From the NCBI GenBank assembly GCA_964475945.1, contig CAYYYF010000014.1, positions 1 through 29,810 on the forward strand: a stretch of 29,810 nucleotides of DNA, read 5' to 3'. The DNA comes from JBBIQH01 sp964475945. Its GTDB lineage: Archaea; Thermoproteota; Nitrososphaeria; Nitrososphaerales; Nitrosocaldaceae. Of the stretch, positions 1-7,998 are shown one piece after another (position 1 is the stretch's first letter; every line of letters begins with the position of its first letter). The position numbers and the translations under genes were made by a program. The notes below the pieces were generated by a model. It searched no databases. It saw nothing but the letters and a program-made list of their open reading frames with translations, and was not told the DNA's origin.

Positions 1-78
1 TATTCATGAATTTAAAGTTAGCAATCCATCTTGCCTTAAATAGCGAGGTTTTCTTACTATATAATTATAAAAAACGAT

Positions 79-86
79 TTTATAAT
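79..86 (+). promoter_or_regulatory. TATA box of the ASADH-like gene
   Basis: TTTATAAT is centred about 24 bases before the ATG at 106. This is the archaeal box A spacing and predicts a leaderless transcript beginning at or next to the start codon. No Shine-Dalgarno sequence is seen. Bases 1-78 hold no gene I can support. Confidence 0.6.
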
Positions 87-105
87 AGCAGAGATACTTA
101 ATCTT

Positions 106-1191
106 ATGCTTAATGTAGCAGTGATAGGTGCAACCGGTGTTGTAGGGCAAGAGTTCATAGTTGCTCTTGATAAGCATCCATGGTTCAATGTTAGTGCTAT
201 AGCAGCATCTGAGCGCTCCGCTGGTAAACGATACATAGATGCATTAAGGGATCCTAGCACAGGTGTGCTTAAATGGCATCAACGCAAGGAGATACCAGAG
301 TATGCCAAGGATATGGTTCTCAAGAGCGTTAATGATATAATAAGCAATGCATATACTTATGATCTTGTATTCACTGCAGTTGAGAGCGATGATGCCAAGG
401 TTATAGAGCCAAGGTTAGCAGAGCATGTGCCAGTTATAAGTACTGCAGCAGCATTTAGGTATGAGAAGGATGTGCCTATACTAATACCTGGTGTCAATGA
501 TATACATGCTGAGTTGCTAAACTACCAGAGGAAGGCTCGAGGCTGGAAGGGGTTTATTGCTCCATTACCAAACTGCACTACTACAGGCTTGGCTATAACA
601 CTAAAACCTATACTTGACTCATTTGGTATAAATAGGGTTATAATGACATCAATGCAGGCAGTCTCTGGGGCAGGGAGGAGCCCTGGTGTTGCTGCACTTG
701 ATATATTTGATAATATAATACCGTTCATACCAAAGGAGGAGGAGAAGGTTCAGATAGAGACTGTTAAGATCCTTGGTAGGCTAGTTGACTCGTACATAGA
801 TAATGCAAGTATAAAGGTAAGCTGTACATGTACAAGGGTGCCTGTTATAGATGGGCATACGGAGAGCGTATTCGTTGAGTGCATTAAGAAGGAGTGTATG
901 CCAGAGGATGTAAAGGACGCTATGCTCAACTACTCTAAGAACGTTAGCATAAAGGGTTTGCCAAGTGCACCAAGTGATTACATATATGTGCATGAGGATC
1001 CAAGCAGGCCACAGCCAAGGCTTGATAGGGATATGAACGATGGTATGACAACAGTGGTAGGGAGGATAAGGAAGGATACAGCATTTGATAATGGTGTAAA
1101 GTATGTTCTCCTATCACATAACGAGAAGATGGGTTCAGCAAAGGGTGCAGTCTTACTTGCAGAGATGTTAAAGGTTAAGGATATAATATAA
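106..1191 (+). CDS. Aspartate-semialdehyde dehydrogenase family protein; possible malonyl-/succinyl-CoA reductase
   Basis: A 361-residue member of the archaeal/fungal-type aspartate-semialdehyde dehydrogenase family, an NADP-dependent enzyme that reduces an acyl phosphate or acyl thioester to a semialdehyde. The N-terminal nucleotide-binding loop is GATGVVGQ (residues 8-15). The catalytic cysteine is C157 in PNCTTTGLA, followed by SGAGRSPGV (187-195), and the catalytic base is probably H251 in DGHTESVF. Length is normal and the frame is intact. In Sulfolobales and ammonia-oxidising archaea, members of this family serve or have been proposed as malonyl-CoA (and succinyl-CoA) reductase in the 3-hydroxypropionate/4-hydroxybutyrate cycle. 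The 4-hydroxybutyryl-CoA dehydratase gene of that cycle lies in this window at 14761, but not next to it. Sequence alone does not separate this role from amino-acid synthesis, since neighbours are a regulator and heme O synthase. Family assignment is firm; substrate is open. Confidence 0.9.
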   Translation: MLNVAVIGATGVVGQEFIVALDKHPWFNVSAIAASERSAGKRYIDALRDPSTGVLKWHQRKEIPEYAKDMVLKSVNDIISNAYTYDLVFTAVESDDAKVIEPRLAEHVPVISTAAAFRYEKDVPILIPGVNDIHAELLNYQRKARGWKGFIAPLPNCTTTGLAITLKPILDSFGINRVIMTSMQAVSGAGRSPGVAALDIFDNIIPFIPKEEEKVQIETVKILGRLVDSYIDNASIKVSCTCTRVPVIDGHTESVFVECIKKECMPEDVKDAMLNYSKNVSIKGLPSAPSDYIYVHEDPSRPQPRLDRDMNDGMTTVVGRIRKDTAFDNGVKYVLLSHNEKMGSAKGAVLLAEMLKVKDII

Positions 1192-1295
1192 ATATTAAAT
1201 TAAATTATCATGGTTATTCTTACGTACTTACGTATATATCCGTTGAATATAGGCATGACTAAAGAATTTACAATATAATAAATAAGTTTATTAAG

Positions 1296-1307
1296 TAGTA
1301 TATACTA
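1296..1307. promoter_or_regulatory. Palindrome overlapping the TATA region of the Lrp/AsnC gene
   Basis: TAGTATATACTA is a perfect 12-base palindrome 17-28 bases before the ATG at 1324, covering the expected TATA position. Lrp/AsnC regulators commonly repress their own gene from such a site, so an autoregulatory operator is inferred. Two TACGTA palindromes lie further upstream at 1221-1226 and 1229-1234. Confidence 0.4.
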
Positions 1308-1323
1308 AATAATTTTGATCAAT

Positions 1324-1800
1324 ATGCCCAAAATAGATGAATTAGATATAAGGATACTGAACGAGTTGGTAAATGATGCAAGCATATCTGTACCCAAGTT
1401 AAGCAGGAAGATAAACGTTAATACCTCAGTAGTATACAGCAGGATAAAGAGGCTAGTTAAGCTTGGGCTGATAAAGAGGTATACCCTAATAGTGAATGAG
1501 GAGATGCTAGGCTATAACGTAAAAGCAATAACTGGTATAAACATGGACTCAAAGATGAGGGATAGCATAATAGCAGGGCTTATGAAGATACCAGAGGTGA
1601 GGGAGATAATAGAGGTTACAGGCAGGTTTGATATACTTGTAACCCTAACAGCAAAGAGCCTAGATGATATACACAACATAGTCTCTGAGAGCATAGGAAG
1701 GCTTGAGGGCGTGCAGAGGACCGAGACATTCATAGAGATGAAGAGGGTTGTAAAGAGCCCAACCTATAATGAGGCTACTCTACCACTAATACCAGGCTGA
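1324..1800 (+). CDS. Lrp/AsnC family transcriptional regulator
   Basis: A 158-residue one-domain-pair regulator. The N-terminal winged helix-turn-helix begins KIDELDIRIL and spans about residues 2-55. The C-terminal RAM/AsnC ligand-binding domain spans about 65-140 and includes the typical G-R-F-D-I stretch. The family forms dimers and octamers that sense amino acids or other small molecules and bind DNA near promoters. I start it at ATG 1324 because the TATA-like palindrome lies about 23 bases upstream. An in-frame TTG at 1315 would add three residues. The ligand is unknown. Heme O synthase follows in the same direction 40 bases later, but has its own TATA-like sequence. Confidence 0.85.
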   Translation: MPKIDELDIRILNELVNDASISVPKLSRKINVNTSVVYSRIKRLVKLGLIKRYTLIVNEEMLGYNVKAITGINMDSKMRDSIIAGLMKIPEVREIIEVTGRFDILVTLTAKSLDDIHNIVSESIGRLEGVQRTETFIEMKRVVKSPTYNEATLPLIPG

Positions 1801-1840
1801 TGCAGTAATTATAAATATGATAAGCCATTAATGCTACTCA

Positions 1841-2728
1841 TTGCTAAAGAGTACTTTAGGTAGTAGGGTAAAGAACTACTGGGAGGTTACAAAACCAAAG
1901 ATATGGTATCTCTTGGTATTTACAGCATTTGCTAGCGCTGTTATAAGCAGTAAGGTAAACAACATAAGCATAGAACCTTTAACATGGATGCTCTTAATGG
2001 CATCTGTTACAGCAGGTTCTGCTGGTGCAAATACGGTATCCAGTTACATAGACAGGGATATAGATGCCATCATGGAGAGGACTAAGCATAGACCTATACC
2101 TAGTGGGAGGATAGATGCAAGGAATGCATTATACTATGGCTTAATACTGATAGCAGCAGCCTTGGTAACCTCATATATGCTTAATATCTACTCATTCGCA
2201 TTCATGGTATTTGGTATATTCGATTACGTTGTAGTATACAGCATGCTACTGAAGAGGAGGAGCAGATCGAATATAATACTTGGTGGATTCTCTGGTGGCA
2301 TGCCAGCACTTATAGGTTATTCTGCTGTTACAATAGAGAATATACATATAGGTATATTGCTAGCAATGCTTGTATTCCTATGGATACCCATGCATATATG
2401 GAGTCTAGCGTTAAAGCTTAAGGATGATTATACAAGGGCTAAGGTGCCCATGCTACCAGTAGTAAATACTACCTTTACAGCAACAAGGGCAATAGCAGGC
2501 ACTACATTATTCATGGTAGTATTCAGCATGCTCTTAGCATCCTACTTTGGCTTGGTATACCTTGTAATAGCATCAGTATTTGGTTTTATTGTAAGCCTTA
2601 TGAGTATAAGGCTGCTTATAAAGCCTGATGAGAATAAGGCATGGAATCTATTCAAGATCTCAAGCCCATACCTTGCTCTGCTGTTTATAGCAATGATGGT
2701 AGACTTGCTAGTAGGTATAAGGTTATAA
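1841..2728 (+). CDS. ctaB: Heme O synthase (protoheme IX farnesyltransferase)
   Basis: A 295-residue UbiA-superfamily integral membrane prenyltransferase that attaches a farnesyl-type chain to heme b to make heme O for terminal oxidases. The first aspartate-rich motif is at residues 64-85 (N64, D71, D73, D75, then RTKHRPIPSG). The second is KDDYTRAKVPMLPVV at 194-208, diagnostic for the CtaB/CyoE branch. About eight or nine hydrophobic segments follow the family pattern. The start is TTG at 1841: no in-frame ATG lies near it, and TTATAAAT at 1809-1816 is 28 bases upstream. The gene is complete and converges on the RTX gene, whose stop is only 15 bases away. It implies an aerobic respiratory chain with modified heme. 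Confidence 0.93.
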   Translation: MLKSTLGSRVKNYWEVTKPKIWYLLVFTAFASAVISSKVNNISIEPLTWMLLMASVTAGSAGANTVSSYIDRDIDAIMERTKHRPIPSGRIDARNALYYGLILIAAALVTSYMLNIYSFAFMVFGIFDYVVVYSMLLKRRSRSNIILGGFSGGMPALIGYSAVTIENIHIGILLAMLVFLWIPMHIWSLALKLKDDYTRAKVPMLPVVNTTFTATRAIAGTTLFMVVFSMLLASYFGLVYLVIASVFGFIVSLMSIRLLIKPDENKAWNLFKISSPYLALLFIAMMVDLLVGIRL

Positions 2729-2743
2729 TCAAAAATTAATGGA

Positions 2744-4540
2744 TTATATTTCGCATGATATACTCTCATCTGGATCGCTTGAGCATGAGTCATCCCCTGC
2801 TCCTCCATCTATAAAGTCATTCTCAACTACACCATCTTTACTATCCATGCTATCATTACCCTCATCACCGTTAAGGTAATCGCTCCCTGTGCCTCCAACT
2901 AGAGTATCATTGCCATTACCAGCATACAATGTATCATCCCCATCATTACCATAAAGCATATCATCATCTATCCCAGATACAAGCATATCATTACCCTCCT
3001 CACCATAGAGTATATCATTACCAAAGTAGTCCTCTACCATATCATCTCCAGCATTGCCATGTAACTCATCATTACCTTTACCTCCAGTTACCCAATCATT
3101 ACCCCCTCCACCTTCTATGTAGTCATCCCCATCCCCTCCATCTACCCTTACATCATCCCCATCATTACCATAAAGCATATCATTACCATCTCTACCAAAT
3201 ACCCAGTCATCCCCTGCACCTGCATAAAGCATATCATTACCACTCCCTCCATCCAGATGATCATTACCCTCATTACCATAGAGAGTATCATCATCGTCCT
3301 CACCTAGAAGATGATCAATTCCATCCCCTCCATATAGCGTATCCTTACCTCCCCCTCCAGATATGTAATCATTCATACCATTACCATACACTGTATCATT
3401 ACCATCTCCAGCAAAGATCATATCCATACCCATACCCCCAACTATTGTATCATTACCACTGTTACCAAATAGCATGTTATCCCCCATCGAATCCCCTAGT
3501 GTATCATCTCCATCGTTACCAAATATCTGATCATCACCATCGCTATCAACAAGCCTATCATTACCACTCTGCCCAAAGAGATGATCATTCCCCTTGCCTC
3601 CCTCTAGATGATCATCGTTGTTACCTCCTTCTAACCAGTCTCTACCCTCCTCACCGTAAAGCCTATCCTTTCCATCATCCTCTTCACCATTAAAACCACC
3701 GCTGAGCCAATCATTCCCTAACCCTCCATAGAGTGTATCATCTCCTGTAAGACCGTAGAGTTGGTCATCCCCATCCTCACCATAGAGTGTATCACTTCCT
3801 CCTTTAGCATATAGCCAGTCATTCCCTGCCCCTCCATAGATAACATCAACCCCATCCCCTCCTTGAAGCCTATCATCCCCATCCTCACCATACATCCTAT
3901 TATTCCCTGCATCACCATTGAGCGTATCATTCCCTAACCCTCCATAAAGCCTATCATCCCCATCCCCTCCATAAAGCCTATCATCCCCATCCCCTCCATA
4001 TAGAGTATCATCCCCACTGCTAGCATAAAGCCTATCATTACCCTCATTCCCATTGAGCATATCATCCCCACTGCTAGCAGAGAGTATATCATTCCCTAAC
4101 CCTCCATACATTGCATCATTACCATTACCACCATTGAGTACATCATTACCATCATTACCATTTATAACATCACTCCCATCATCCCCATTGAGCATATCAC
4201 CGCCTACTCCCCCATGCATAACATCATTACCATCGCTACCATAGATCCTATCATCCCCATCATTGCCATAAAGAGTATCATCACCCTCCCCTCCATAGAT
4301 CCTATCATCCCCTCCATTCCCGCATACTATATCATCCCCTGCACCAGCATAGATTGTATCATCGCCTCCTTTGGCAAGGATGATATCTCTCCCACTGGTT
4401 CCATTTATAACATCATCCCCATCGGTGCCTATCTTTGTAGGGTTTGCACATGGATCACTTGTCTGTGCATAAACAGGATTTAGGATAGGGGCTATAAGTG
4501 CAAATAATACTATTGCAAGTAAGGCTCTGCTATACATCAT
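2744..4540 (-). CDS. Secreted RTX-repeat (calcium-binding) protein
   Basis: A 598-residue protein from the chosen ATG at 4540. Residues 1-25 form a Sec signal peptide (MMYSR, hydrophobic core, cleavage after PVYA). From about residue 38 nearly to the end it is a run of roughly sixty nonapeptides of the type GGxGxDxLY / GNDGDDxLY, the RTX fold in which glycine and aspartate turns bind calcium in a parallel beta-roll. Short irregular inserts interrupt the run, for example a charged EEDDGKD stretch and VVENDF near the end. The tail carries two cysteines and a third lies just after the signal, so a disulfide is possible. There is no catalytic or adhesion domain, and no type I secretion genes nearby. 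Longer starts exist at 4576 and 4639; I chose 4540 for its TATA box and clean signal peptide. Likely a cell-surface or extracellular calcium-dependent structural protein; role unknown. Confidence 0.85.
   Translation of the reverse strand: MMYSRALLAIVLFALIAPILNPVYAQTSDPCANPTKIGTDGDDVINGTSGRDIILAKGGDDTIYAGAGDDIVCGNGGDDRIYGGEGDDTLYGNDGDDRIYGSDGNDVMHGGVGGDMLNGDDGSDVINGNDGNDVLNGGNGNDAMYGGLGNDILSASSGDDMLNGNEGNDRLYASSGDDTLYGGDGDDRLYGGDGDDRLYGGLGNDTLNGDAGNNRMYGEDGDDRLQGGDGVDVIYGGAGNDWLYAKGGSDTLYGEDGDDQLYGLTGDDTLYGGLGNDWLSGGFNGEEDDGKDRLYGEEGRDWLEGGNNDDHLEGGKGNDHLFGQSGNDRLVDSDGDDQIFGNDGDDTLGDSMGDNMLFGNSGNDTIVGGMGMDMIFAGDGNDTVYGNGMNDYISGGGGKDTLYGGDGIDHLLGEDDDDTLYGNEGNDHLDGGSGNDMLYAGAGDDWVFGRDGNDMLYGNDGDDVRVDGGDGDDYIEGGGGNDWVTGGKGNDELHGNAGDDMVEDYFGNDILYGEEGNDMLVSGIDDDMLYGNDGDDTLYAGNGNDTLVGGTGSDYLNGDEGNDSMDSKDGVVENDFIDGGAGDDSCSSDPDESISCEI
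2790..4420 (-). repeat. RTX-coding tandem repeat array (about 27 bases per nonapeptide)
   Basis: The coding DNA repeats with a period of about 27 bases. On the + strand this shows as recurring TATCATCCCCATC and CCTCCATA blocks. Copies in the middle (about 3940-4010) are nearly identical, which suggests expansion by recombination. The periodicity opens long antisense frames rich in His, Tyr and Pro, which are not genes. Confidence 0.8.
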
Positions 4541-4558
4541 CAAGGTATAAGACTTATC

Positions 4559-4566
4559 ATTTATAA
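4559..4566 (-). promoter_or_regulatory. TATA box of the RTX gene
   Basis: On the minus strand TTATAAAT lies about 23 bases before the ATG at 4540. A second candidate (ACTTAAAAG, 4591-4599) precedes the ATG at 4576 by about 20 bases, so the start is not settled. Confidence 0.45.
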
Positions 4567-4704
4567 GGCTATCCATTATAAAGATAAATGCTTTTAAGTA
4601 TATAATGAGAAGCATGTAATACTCTGATATACCATACATTTATGAATTATGGTATGGTAGCATTTTATTTTGTAGCAGCAGAAGCCTTTAAGGATTATAG
4701 ATAT

Positions 4705-6015
4705 TTAAGTAATGTAATCCTCTACCCTTATCCTATCAAGCATGGGTATCCTTGCAATCTCAAACCTTGTCCTATCCTTGAGCAGTGAGGCTGTTGCATC
4801 TATCCCTAGCTTTGAGGTAAGTAAATGCTCCTGATCACTAGACGGGTCTAGGCTTGAGCCCTTGGCATTGCTTATCACTATCAAGCCTCTATCTGCTTGG
4901 AATCTAGTAGCAATAGCATACTCTACCTGCTCTGGATCACTGGCATCTATATCATCATCAACAACTACAGCAAGCTTCAAGGATGGGTGTGCAGCAAATG
5001 CAGCAAGTATAGCATTCTTTGCCTCCCCCTCAAGCCTCTTCCTTATGCTTATCACTGCATGTAACCAGTTGCATCCCCCATCGGTTAGCACTACCTGCTT
5101 GGTTGTAGGCACTACACTCTTAACCATGTTGTATACCTTTGCCTCAACAGGCATACCCATGAGCAGTCTATGCTCTGCATAACCAGCAAGGATATCATGG
5201 TATAGTGCATCATCCCTATACCTTATAGTATCCAACTCAAATACTGGTTGCTTTCTCTTATGGTCATAGGTTCTAAGCATCTCAACCATCCACTCCTCAG
5301 CATAGGCATCCTTAAGTATCCTACCCTCAAGTATAACCTCTGCATGTGATGGTACACGCAAGCCATTAGAGTAACCAACCTTTAGTCTGTAATCCATAAG
5401 AGCATTTGCTATATGCAACTCGTCTGTAGCATAATCTGCTTGATAAGCACTTGCTATAAGCACTGCTGGATGCACTCCTATGGCAATGCTAACCCTTAAA
5501 TCCTCACCATGCTCCTTTGCATACATGTAACACTTGTGAAGATGCCTACCCTCTACCATCCTTATTGCCATATGCCTCTCATCTAGGTATAGCATCCTAT
5601 GGATTGATGCATTCTGCCTATCATGCTCCTCATCCCTAGCAAAGATTATAGAGGAGGTTATGAATGCTCCAGCATCCTTCTCAAAATGCGTTACTATAGG
5701 GAGTATGGAGAGGGTATGGGATGTATTCTTAGCCTTCAACTCATCCATGCTAGGCTCTTTAGGCTTTGCTACTGCACTAGCAAATCTAGCATGTATATCC
5801 TTAACATTACATGATAATGCATGCGCAAACCTCTCCCTTGTAGAGCATAGATTTGTAACTATCCTCATCCTGCTACCCTTAACATCCTCAAATATGATCA
5901 ACTTGCTCTCAAGCCTTGCTGCTACAGCTGCTACTTCATAGACTGGGCATACTTGCCTCTTTACTCTTACTACCTCATCCTTATCTATGCTATTTATGTA
6001 ATCACGTAGATCCAT
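4705..6015 (-). CDS. UbiD-family decarboxylase (possible anhydromevalonate phosphate decarboxylase)
   Basis: A 436-residue UbiD-type decarboxylase, an enzyme family that uses prenylated FMN to remove CO2 from unsaturated acids. Family landmarks are IFEDVKGS (41-48), RVSIAIGVHPAVLIAS (174-189), VPSHAEVILEG with E226 and E230 (221-231), VVDDDIDASDPEQVEYAIATR (351-371) and the end block GSSLDPS (386-392). Length is slightly below E. coli UbiD (497). In most archaea a UbiD homologue decarboxylates trans-anhydromevalonate 5-phosphate in the modified mevalonate pathway to isoprenoids. That is a likely role here because archaea need this step and lack classical ubiquinone, but its partner aconitase-X subunits are not in the window. 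The start overlaps the upstream gene by 14 bases, implying translational coupling. Confidence 0.88.
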   Translation of the reverse strand: MDLRDYINSIDKDEVVRVKRQVCPVYEVAAVAARLESKLIIFEDVKGSRMRIVTNLCSTRERFAHALSCNVKDIHARFASAVAKPKEPSMDELKAKNTSHTLSILPIVTHFEKDAGAFITSSIIFARDEEHDRQNASIHRMLYLDERHMAIRMVEGRHLHKCYMYAKEHGEDLRVSIAIGVHPAVLIASAYQADYATDELHIANALMDYRLKVGYSNGLRVPSHAEVILEGRILKDAYAEEWMVEMLRTYDHKRKQPVFELDTIRYRDDALYHDILAGYAEHRLLMGMPVEAKVYNMVKSVVPTTKQVVLTDGGCNWLHAVISIRKRLEGEAKNAILAAFAAHPSLKLAVVVDDDIDASDPEQVEYAIATRFQADRGLIVISNAKGSSLDPSSDQEHLLTSKLGIDATASLLKDRTRFEIARIPMLDRIRVEDYIT

Positions 6016-6349
6016 GCCCTTCTCCTAGTAGGTTAAGTATACCCTCCAGTATATAACGCATACATGCCTCATCCAATTGAGAGTTTACATTGAATGATAC
6101 TATGCATATACCATTAACTACCCTTGCTACCCTTTGGGAGAGTAGATCAAGGAATACGCTGTTATACTTGCTAGGTATTACCCTACTCATGCTTACACTA
6201 AGGCCATTGTATACAGCTATATTCATAGCACCTAGCCTATGCTCTTTACCCTCTGATATTGAGAGGAAACAGCCATTCCTAGCCCTTAATAATGATAGCA
6301 GGAACTCCCTATTATTGAACTCTAGCCTATGCTCTATCATAGATTGCAT
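6002..6349 (-). CDS. Small conserved-looking protein upstream of ubiD
   Basis: A 115-residue soluble protein I do not firmly recognise. Its order is an N-terminal helix-like stretch, a GCFLSIS strand, an exposed turn, a second strand pair around residues 45-60, DLLSQRVARVVNG, IVSFNVN and a final amphipathic helix. This alternation resembles the small beta-sandwich proteasome assembly chaperones (PAC3/PAC4 type), but that is a visual impression only. It overlaps the ubiD start by 14 bases and shares the promoter at 6371-6380, so the two are one transcript. The ATG at 6349 is about 26 bases from that TATA. Alternatives are an uncharacterised helper of the UbiD enzyme or an unrelated housekeeping protein. 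Confidence 0.7.
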   Translation of the reverse strand: MQSMIEHRLEFNNREFLLSLLRARNGCFLSISEGKEHRLGAMNIAVYNGLSVSMSRVIPSKYNSVFLDLLSQRVARVVNGICIVSFNVNSQLDEACMRYILEGILNLLGEGHGST

Positions 6350-6370
6350 AAAAATACTCTCATCACTATA

Positions 6371-6380
6371 TTATATATAA
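6371..6380 (-). promoter_or_regulatory. TATA box of the 6349-ubiD operon
   Basis: TTATATATAA is self-complementary and centred about 26 bases before the ATG at 6349 on the minus strand. This predicts a leaderless bicistronic transcript ending with ubiD. Confidence 0.55.
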
Positions 6381-6407
6381 GAGATCTCTGTTGTTATTAC
6401 TCTATTG

Positions 6408-6650
6408 CTATACCTTGTTCTGTATCCTTGGTACCTGTTGTGCTATGCTAACCTTCTTATCTCTAAGCTTTGCCTTATACTTAAGGTTCCTTGGCTTGGT
6501 TCTTAACCTGTAGCCACAGCATGGGCACCATAGCCCATCCCACTTTATGAATATCTCACATATCTGACATCTCTTCTGTCCAGATGCATATCTGCCAGCC
6601 CCAACCGGCTTCTGTGCTTTGTACCTTGAACATATACCCTTACAGGTCAT
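6408..6650 (-). CDS. Small zinc-ribbon protein
   Basis: An 80-residue basic protein starting MTCKGIC. Cysteines are C3 and C7, then a CQIC knuckle (C28, C31) and a WCPCCG knuckle (C42, C44, C45), followed by a lysine/arginine-rich tail. Two CxxC knuckles separated by about ten residues are a classic zinc ribbon. The extra N-terminal cysteine pair could complete a second site. The basic tail suggests nucleic-acid or ribosome binding. I start at ATG 6650, not the longer frame at 6710, because the cysteine-bearing part begins there, GGAG lies six bases upstream, and CCTTAAATAC at about 6681-6690 fits a TATA box with a short leader. I know no function. Confidence 0.75.
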   Translation of the reverse strand: MTCKGICSRYKAQKPVGAGRYASGQKRCQICEIFIKWDGLWCPCCGYRLRTKPRNLKYKAKLRDKKVSIAQQVPRIQNKV

Positions 6651-6866
6651 ATCTACTCCATCAATATATTCAACTCTAAAGTATTTAAGGATTATGAGGA
6701 TATTTCTCATATATTATAAAAAATTCTAGATTTTTATTATAGTAGTAGGGTATTGATTCTAATAAAAGTTTACGAACTTCCTCCTTATGAATCTTATTAT
6801 TTACGTTGTTATATTCTTGTACTAATTAATATAACATATTATATACTCTCTTAGAGGTGTATCCTT

Positions 6867-7961
6867 ATGCTTAAGATCCTGTTTATGCTTGAGAAAGGGA
6901 AGGTACTGCTTGTTAAGGGGAAAGGGTATGTTAGATGTAAAGGAGAGGCGTATATCCTTGGTGTTAACATGGATGGGAGGGGTATAAGCATTAGGCATGG
7001 CAAGATACTCCCGATAGAGGCAGAGGGTAATGCATTAGTGATGCTAGAGTTGCATGGTGGAGAGTATAGCATAAGGGATGCATGCGAGGGTATAGGCACA
7101 AACATGTGGAGACGCATAGATAAGATATTTGAATACAGACCATGCAAGGTAATGCTCATAGGAGGCACAGATGCAGGCAAGTCTACCTTGAGCACTTACC
7201 TAGCAAACCTTGCGTTGATGAGGGGGTTAAGCACATACCTGGTAGATGCTGATATAGGGCAAGGAGATATAGCACCACCAGCATGTATGGGCTCCTGCAT
7301 GGTAGATGATTACGTATTTGATCTTAGGGATCTTAAAGGCAGTAGATACTACTTCATAGGAAGGCTAAGCCCCATGGGCATAGAAGATTATGTTATCCAA
7401 GGTATAAAGCACCTTACAAGTGATGTTAGGGGTGATATATGCATAGTGAATACAGATGGCTACATAGATGGCCATGGATCAGTATACAAGGTAAGGATGG
7501 TAGAAGAGATCAAGCCAGATATGGTTATAGTATTGGGTAACTTTACTCAAGATATCAGTAGGGTATGCAAGAATGTATTGTATTTACCCGCTGCAAGGGA
7601 GGTATACAAGAGCAAGAGTGATAGGATAGCAAGGAGGCTAGAGCAGTATAAAAGGTTCATATCAAACAGTAATATAATAACATTTAGAGTAAATAGCAAG
7701 AGGTATGAGTTCATGGGTAAGAGTGTTGGTATAGGTAGTACAATCAGTAAAGAGGTATTAACTTTAGATGCATCATCTATGCAAGGTATGTTTGTAGCAC
7801 TTAATATAGATGATACCACAGTAGGCTTTGGTCTAATACTATCAGTAGATGATAGCATTAAGATGATGAGTAGCTATGAGGGTGAGTTTGATAAGATCCT
7901 CTTAAGTAATATAAGGCTTAACAAGGATATAACAGCAGAGTATACAATACCATTGCCATAG
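6867..7961 (+). CDS. Clp1/Grc3-family polynucleotide 5'-kinase
   Basis: A 364-residue P-loop kinase of the Clp1 family, which phosphorylates the 5'-hydroxyl of RNA (or DNA) and acts in archaeal and eukaryotic RNA maturation such as tRNA exon handling. An N-terminal beta domain (about 1-88) resembles that of Clp1. The Walker A loop is GGTDAGKST (99-107) and the diagnostic Clp1 block DADIGQGDIAPP is at 127-138. The lid/substrate region and a C-terminal beta domain follow. The start ATG at 6867 has GAGGTG eight bases upstream and a TATA-like ATATTATATA at 6836-6845. The 156 bases before it (6711-6866) are AT-rich with no gene. Confidence 0.88.
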   Translation: MLKILFMLEKGKVLLVKGKGYVRCKGEAYILGVNMDGRGISIRHGKILPIEAEGNALVMLELHGGEYSIRDACEGIGTNMWRRIDKIFEYRPCKVMLIGGTDAGKSTLSTYLANLALMRGLSTYLVDADIGQGDIAPPACMGSCMVDDYVFDLRDLKGSRYYFIGRLSPMGIEDYVIQGIKHLTSDVRGDICIVNTDGYIDGHGSVYKVRMVEEIKPDMVIVLGNFTQDISRVCKNVLYLPAAREVYKSKSDRIARRLEQYKRFISNSNIITFRVNSKRYEFMGKSVGIGSTISKEVLTLDASSMQGMFVALNIDDTTVGFGLILSVDDSIKMMSSYEGEFDKILLSNIRLNKDITAEYTIPLP

Positions 7962-7998
7962 GGCATAACTTATTACCCTCTTACAATTACTTGTATGC

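Noticed and set aside
2929..3693. Long + strand frame rich in His, Tyr and Pro (about 254 codons) opposite the RTX gene.
   Set aside because: The 27-base periodicity of the RTX repeats keeps the antisense frames open; composition is that of a shadow and the minus-strand protein has a signal peptide and a clear family.
4541..4639. Longer start (ATG 4639) for the RTX protein.
   Set aside because: The extra 33 residues would put a second hydrophobic stretch before a clean signal peptide, and the TATA boxes at 4559-4566 and 4591-4599 both lie within it.
5623..5941. Two overlapping + strand frames inside ubiD.
   Set aside because: They are antisense to a well-conserved enzyme, without promoter or recognisable domain.
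6711..6866. AT-rich 156-base gap searched for an RNA gene.
   Set aside because: No tRNA-like arms, box C/D motifs or stable hairpin were found; it contains only the promoter of the Clp1-type gene and T-rich sequence after the zinc-ribbon gene's promoter.
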